Shown here piece by piece: positions 22,296 through 25,087 of a stretch of DNA of 25,087 bases. The position numbers and the translations under genes are program-made. Each line of letters starts with the position of its first letter. The first letter of the stretch is position 1. Origin of the DNA: an uncultured Bacteroidales bacterium (GTDB lineage Bacteria; Bacteroidota; Bacteroidia; Bacteroidales; Paludibacteraceae); the NCBI GenBank assembly GCA_902799875.1, contig CADCCH010000043.1:1-25087 (forward strand). Direction: 5' to 3'. The notes beneath the pieces are model-generated. The model was not told the origin of the DNA. It saw nothing but the letters and a program-made list of their open reading frames with translations, and did no database searches.

Positions 22296-22327
22296 AAAAA
22301 CAGCGGACTTTTTTTAAAAATCCGCTG
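22296..22327 (-). terminator. Attenuator-like hairpin right after the promoter
   Basis: CAGCGGA and TCCGCTG form a perfect 7-bp stem with a 13-nt A/T loop; on the minus strand a T5 run follows. It begins at the likely transcription start of the DUF3987 leader, so it would act as an early terminator unless opposed. Confidence 0.55.
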
Positions 22328-22335
22328 CAAAGATA
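22328..22335 (-). promoter_or_regulatory. -7 box for the DUF3987 gene
   Basis: TATCTTTG on the minus strand fits TAnnTTTG. No good -33 box is visible 20 bp upstream, where a terminator stem lies. Confidence 0.5.
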
Positions 22336-22339
22336 TGAC

Positions 22340-22391
22340 AAAAAACGTCCTTTTGAAAGGACACATAAAAAAAAGGACGTCACGTGACGTC
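22340..22391 (-). terminator. Two tandem terminators after the 361-aa gene
   Basis: The first is the 16-bp palindrome GACGTCACGTGACGTC (22376-22391), followed by eight T on the minus strand. The second is the stem GTCCTTTTGAAAGGAC (22347-22362), followed by six T. They close the AraC operon and insulate the next promoter. The first overlaps the stop codon at 22390-22392. Confidence 0.75.
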
Positions 22392-23475
22392 ACTTTTTCG
22401 CTTTACTTTTCATTCGTTTGCCGAGGGCGTTAGGATCTATAAACCAACCAAATAGGAGTGTTAATTGGTGGCAGAAATCTGTCCTTTTATGTGCTTCGAA
22501 ATATTTTTTGAATTCTTTGTCATATCTGCATCGCTCGAGGATGTATTTCTTCACTTCCACATAATTATGCTCGGGCGGGACGGGGAGTATATTATCGAGA
22601 AAAAACTCCTGCCGGATGTCTTTCTTTTTTGGGGAAACAGGCGGTTCGATTTTTGTTTTCACGAAATCGATCCATTGGTTCATCCATTTACGGAAGAGGT
22701 TGAGTTGGTCCGGCGTGAAATCCTTCATCTCCGGTTTGAGGTCCTCGTAATTGGTCTCGTGCGCAAGGATCTTCTCCTTAAATTCCGCCATCATCACGTT
22801 TTTATCGGGAAAGAGAGCGGCATCTTTCTGTGCGGTATTCGACAGCCACTCCCAGTACCGGCGGATGATCTCTTCCGCCTCCTCGCCCTCAAAGATAAAA
22901 GAGGGTTCTTCGGATCGTTGTTCCGGCATCTCAACGAGTGCATTGACGGCCATGGGATCGGTCCAGTCGATGTGCAAAAACCGCTGCCGAACGGTCTCGG
23001 TATATCCGGCATCGAAGAGCCAGTGCGCGAAGGGCATGTGCCACGTCTCTTTCTCCCATATATGCTCTCCGAACTCCTCGGTCACCAGACGCTGCATGTA
23101 AGCGGAGAGCAAGGACATCGCTATACTGAATTGACGGACATTAGCGCATAAGTCCATGAAGGAAACTTGACCGACCGTGAGTTGGATATAGGCATCGTTT
23201 AGTTGGCGGAGCTCCGCCTCGAGATATCCCCACCCGTCCGCAATCACTTCCTGCTCATAGCGGGAGAAGAGAAAGTCCTGCTTACGCTCAATATCGAGCG
23301 GTATCTCGCGCCGCTCGCCCTCATCGGAATTGATCAAGCGCACGCATAACAGCGCGGCCCCCAGAAAGCCCTCGATCTGTATCGGTTCTTCCTTCTCCGA
23401 ATAGGTATATATCAGCCTATGCGCGTCATAGCGGAGAGCCGGAGAGAAAGTATAGTTGTCTAATAAATGAATCAT
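22390..23475 (-). CDS. Unknown 361-residue protein downstream of the AraC regulator
   Basis: Starts 3 bp after the AraC stop (ATG 23473-23475). The sequence is acidic in the N-terminal two thirds (many Glu, Asp and Tyr), with no signal peptide or membrane segment. The middle has EEIIRRYWEWLSNTA, and the end ERCRYDKEFKKYFEAHKRTD then FCHQLTLLFGWFIDPNALGKR looks like a helical, possibly helix-turn-helix, end module. I do not recognise the family. The context (same transcript as a membrane-bound regulator) suggests a regulatory or phage-related role, but that is a guess. Confidence 0.7.
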   Translation of the reverse strand: MIHLLDNYTFSPALRYDAHRLIYTYSEKEEPIQIEGFLGAALLCVRLINSDEGERREIPLDIERKQDFLFSRYEQEVIADGWGYLEAELRQLNDAYIQLTVGQVSFMDLCANVRQFSIAMSLLSAYMQRLVTEEFGEHIWEKETWHMPFAHWLFDAGYTETVRQRFLHIDWTDPMAVNALVEMPEQRSEEPSFIFEGEEAEEIIRRYWEWLSNTAQKDAALFPDKNVMMAEFKEKILAHETNYEDLKPEMKDFTPDQLNLFRKWMNQWIDFVKTKIEPPVSPKKKDIRQEFFLDNILPVPPEHNYVEVKKYILERCRYDKEFKKYFEAHKRTDFCHQLTLLFGWFIDPNALGKRMKSKAKK

Positions 23476-23478
23476 ATA

Positions 23479-24618
23479 TTACTTCCATTCGGTAGGTGTG
23501 GTACCTGTTTCGCGTGTGAAGATTTGGGAGAAGACGCGACGGGAAGAGAAACCGCAACGGTCGGCGACATCTTGGATCTTGAGATCGGGCTGCTCACGCA
23601 TCAGGCGCTTGGCTTCTTCGATACGCAACCGGTTAACCCACTGGTAGAACGAGCAACCGTATTCAGAGTTGATGAGTTGGCTTAGATAGGAGCGGTTGAG
23701 CGGCAGCACCTCACGCAAGTCCATCAGCTGGAAATCCGAATGGAGATAGGGTTTTTCGCTTTCGATCCATTTCTCCAATGTAGCCCGATAAGCGGCATTA
23801 GCCGAATCCGGTTCTTCCTTCTCTTCCTCCACCACCGTACTATGCAACCGCTCCCAGGGGTCGGGACGGTGAAGCACCTGGTCGGTAGTGTAACAAAGGA
23901 CGAACATGAGGTACCATTGTTGGGTAAACGCACGAGCCGGGTCATCGCTTACGCACAGGTAATAGAACACCAAGGCTGCCAACATGATCATCATGATATA
24001 TCGTACAATCCACTGCGCGTCGATATCGTCCAAGGTGGAGAAGTTCTCCTCACACCATTGACGGTACCTGTGTACTCTCCTAAAGCCGACATACATGAGC
24101 CATATCGGATACAGCGCAATAAGGATACGTAAGTCAGCGGGTAGCACATAATCGATGACTCCGAGCACTACCACCGGCAATAAGAACAGCGCACCACGTG
24201 CCCAGTTAAACCTCCCCGGACGCATGGAGATACAGGGGTAGATAAACAGCAACCATGCGAACACACAAGCCGCCAGCATCGGGGTGCTCTCCATGAGTTC
24301 ATTGCCGACCCGAAAAGGATTATACGCCGCCTTGAACATAACTACCACTACCAATTCACAGAGTCCCCAAAGGATGAGGATGATGGCCCACACTTTGCGG
24401 ATGCGGTTGTTCTCCAAATGCCTCAAGCACTGCGCTGCGCCGAAGAAACAAAGCACTGCAAAAGCAAGACTAAGCGCAGGGTTGAGGAAATTGTCGAAGA
24501 AATCCTCCGGAATAAGCCGCGAGAGGAAGGTGCTGAGGATGAGCACCGCCATCAGCACCAACCCGAAGACCGCTTCGGATTTGTAATTATCCCATATGTC
24601 TCTAATCCATTTACTCAT
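23479..24618 (-). CDS. Membrane-anchored AraC-family regulator
   Basis: Encodes 379 residues. About seven hydrophobic segments occupy residues 18-250 (for example VFGLVLMAVLILSTFL near 18-33 and WAIILILWGLCELVVVV near 76-92), so the N-terminus is in the inner membrane. The C-terminal 100 residues are a double helix-turn-helix: MDLREVLPLNRSYLSQLINSEYG, then IQDVADRCGFSSRRVFSQIFTRETGTTPTEWK, the AraC signature. The start ATG (24616-24618) is 12 bp after the stop of the leader peptide at 24631. This architecture is common in Bacteroidales. The ligand is unknown; the gene may control the 361-residue neighbour. Confidence 0.9.
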   Translation of the reverse strand: MSKWIRDIWDNYKSEAVFGLVLMAVLILSTFLSRLIPEDFFDNFLNPALSLAFAVLCFFGAAQCLRHLENNRIRKVWAIILILWGLCELVVVVMFKAAYNPFRVGNELMESTPMLAACVFAWLLFIYPCISMRPGRFNWARGALFLLPVVVLGVIDYVLPADLRILIALYPIWLMYVGFRRVHRYRQWCEENFSTLDDIDAQWIVRYIMMIMLAALVFYYLCVSDDPARAFTQQWYLMFVLCYTTDQVLHRPDPWERLHSTVVEEEKEEPDSANAAYRATLEKWIESEKPYLHSDFQLMDLREVLPLNRSYLSQLINSEYGCSFYQWVNRLRIEEAKRLMREQPDLKIQDVADRCGFSSRRVFSQIFTRETGTTPTEWK

Positions 24619-24630
24619 TTTCTCATTTAC

Positions 24631-24675
24631 TTATTTTTTGCGACAATTATACAAGTTACCTAGTAACGCAGTCAT
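24631..24675 (-). CDS. Putative leader peptide MTALLGNLYNCRKK
   Basis: A 14-codon frame with ATG at 24673-24675 and TAA at 24631-24633. It has the same GGAG site and 45-bp identical upstream stretch as the frame at 1158-1214. Ala3, Leu4 and Leu5 use different codons from that copy, residues 6 and 8 differ, and Asn7, Tyr9, Asn10 and Cys11 are kept. Its stop lies 12 bp from the regulator start, so the two may be translationally coupled. A hairpin GTTAC-tag-GTAAC inside the frame has a counterpart in the other copy. Confidence 0.6.
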   Translation of the reverse strand: MTALLGNLYNCRKK

Positions 24676-24694
24676 TGATCTCCAATTCCGACGA

Positions 24695-24725
24695 CAAAGG
24701 TACTGCTTTTTTTTTAATTACGCAA
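24695..24725 (-). promoter_or_regulatory. Promoter of the AraC operon
   Basis: TTG (24723-24725), 20 bp, TACCTTTG (24695-24702) on the minus strand. The spacing and downstream sequence match the promoter at 1234-1264. The sequence 24668-24712 is identical to 1207-1251. The -33 end overlaps the 26-bp repeat that also occurs at 4333-4358. Confidence 0.8.
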
Positions 24726-24744
24726 ATAAATCAATTAAAAATTA
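24719..24744. repeat. 26-bp repeat shared with 4333-4358
   Basis: Identical over 26 bp to the segment upstream of the ATPase promoter. Here its first bases carry the -33 box of the AraC operon. Confidence 0.7.
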
Positions 24745-24756
24745 TAAAAAATAAAC

Positions 24757-24792
24757 AAAAAAGGGGGTGCGTCATTGATTTGACACACCCCC
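24757..24792 (-). terminator. Intrinsic terminator of the right-edge genes
   Basis: A 12-bp stem (GGGGGTGTGTCA with TGACGCACCCCC on the minus strand, one G-U pair) with an AATCAA loop is followed by six T. It lies about 25 bp past the stop at 24818-24820 and separates the right-edge genes from the AraC promoter. Confidence 0.9.
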
Positions 24793-24817
24793 CTTCGTTA
24801 GGATAGCGGACAGCTAA

Positions 24818-24943
24818 TTACCACTGATCGCCTTCGATATTGTTGAAATTAAAGGTGTTTCCCGGACTACCGGCTAAGACCATCGACTCTAATGCGATAT
24901 GTGCTACCTGCACCTCAGGTTGAAAATATATTTTCTTTTTCAT
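24818..24943 (-). CDS. Small Bacteroidales-type peptide (41 aa)
   Basis: The ATG at 24941-24943 opens MKKKIYFQPEVQVAHIALES, then MVLAGSPGNTFNFNNIEGDQ-W. Basic start, 'QPEV.V..I..E....AGS' motif and a polar end are typical of short peptides that are widely annotated as hypothetical in Bacteroidales. It starts 33 bp after the stop of a CTD-bearing secreted protein and ends before a strong terminator, so it is probably co-transcribed with it. No function is known to me. Confidence 0.65.
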   Translation of the reverse strand: MKKKIYFQPEVQVAHIALESMVLAGSPGNTFNFNNIEGDQW

Positions 24944-24976
24944 ACTAATTTTTCCTTTCAATTTACAATTTTCAAC

Positions 24977-25087
24977 TTATTTAACCATTTGTCCCATTGC
25001 ATTGTAGGTCTTACCATCACGGATGATATAGAGAACGCCATTCTCGATGACCTTTGTACTTTGTACATTGTTTCCTTGTACATCCTC
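24977..25087 (-). CDS. C-terminus of a secreted protein with a sorting-type tail
   Basis: The frame enters from the right edge and ends at TAA 24977-24979. The visible 36 residues include KVIENGVLYIIRDGKTYNAM and end GQMVK. The tail resembles the ends of the proteins at 6501 and 7822 (ENNHVVIIRNNEKYDV, REGRVVLLINGEPYSI), pointing to T9SS-type export. The rest of the protein lies outside the window. Confidence 0.7.
   Translation of the reverse strand, partial: EDVQGNNVQSTKVIENGVLYIIRDGKTYNAMGQMVK

Noticed and set aside
1207..24712. The 45-bp direct repeats as attachment sites of one 23.5-kb integrated element
   Set aside because: Both copies are complete promoters with the same spacing and leader frame. 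No integrase is present between them, and ordinary transporter and envelope genes lie inside.

Overview
The window comes from a member of the Bacteroidota, most likely an uncultured gut- or rumen-type Bacteroidales. The grounds are promoters of the TTG-N20-TAnnTTTG type on the minus strand, lipoprotein and T9SS-like C-terminal sorting ends (final residues such as YDVTGKKL, YSIGGQKL, YNAMGQMVK), a membrane-anchored AraC-family regulator, a 'smalltalk'-like micro-lipoprotein and a DUF3987 protein. Every gene I accept is on the minus strand, so transcription runs from right to left. I see no rRNA, tRNA, CRISPR array or transposase.

Layout in coordinate order. Positions 1-2650 hold an accessory locus of very small genes. 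Four of them (the fifth relative is at 20345-20725) share a 'G.....G....R......G.......R.RF' pattern and are interleaved with a smalltalk-like lipoprotein and a small unknown protein. This locus has two promoters, each followed by a very short open frame (leader peptide) and strong hairpins. Positions 2750-4380 carry an AT-rich single-gene cassette: an ATPase with a PD-(D/E)XK-like C-terminus, bracketed by two copies of a 52-bp inverted-arm element. Positions 4519-20136 are a long run of export and envelope genes. In transcription order they are a 5'-nucleotidase lipoprotein, a lipoprotein related to CCA-adding enzyme/poly(A) polymerase, a 76-residue protein resembling the N-terminus of the next protein, a giant LamG surface protein of about 3050 residues split by one frame break, a FISUMP-like secreted protein, a small lipoprotein and a DcuA/DcuB C4-dicarboxylate transporter. 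Positions 20300-24730 hold a second accessory block: a membrane AraC regulator, an unknown 361-residue protein, a DUF3987 ATPase-like protein and the fifth small paralogue. The right edge has a 41-residue peptide gene and the end of another CTD-bearing secreted protein.

The observation I rate highest is a pair of near-identical promoter-plus-leader modules at 1158-1264 and 24631-24725. Both encode a short peptide starting MTALL-x-N-x-YNC with its own ribosome-binding site, and the differences between copies are partly synonymous. One sits in front of the small-gene operon and the other in front of the AraC regulator, so the two accessory blocks may be co-regulated. Also notable are the exported nucleotidyltransferase, the twin 52-bp elements around the ATPase/nuclease gene, and short tandem repeats of about 8-9 bp in many of the leaders of the accessory genes.
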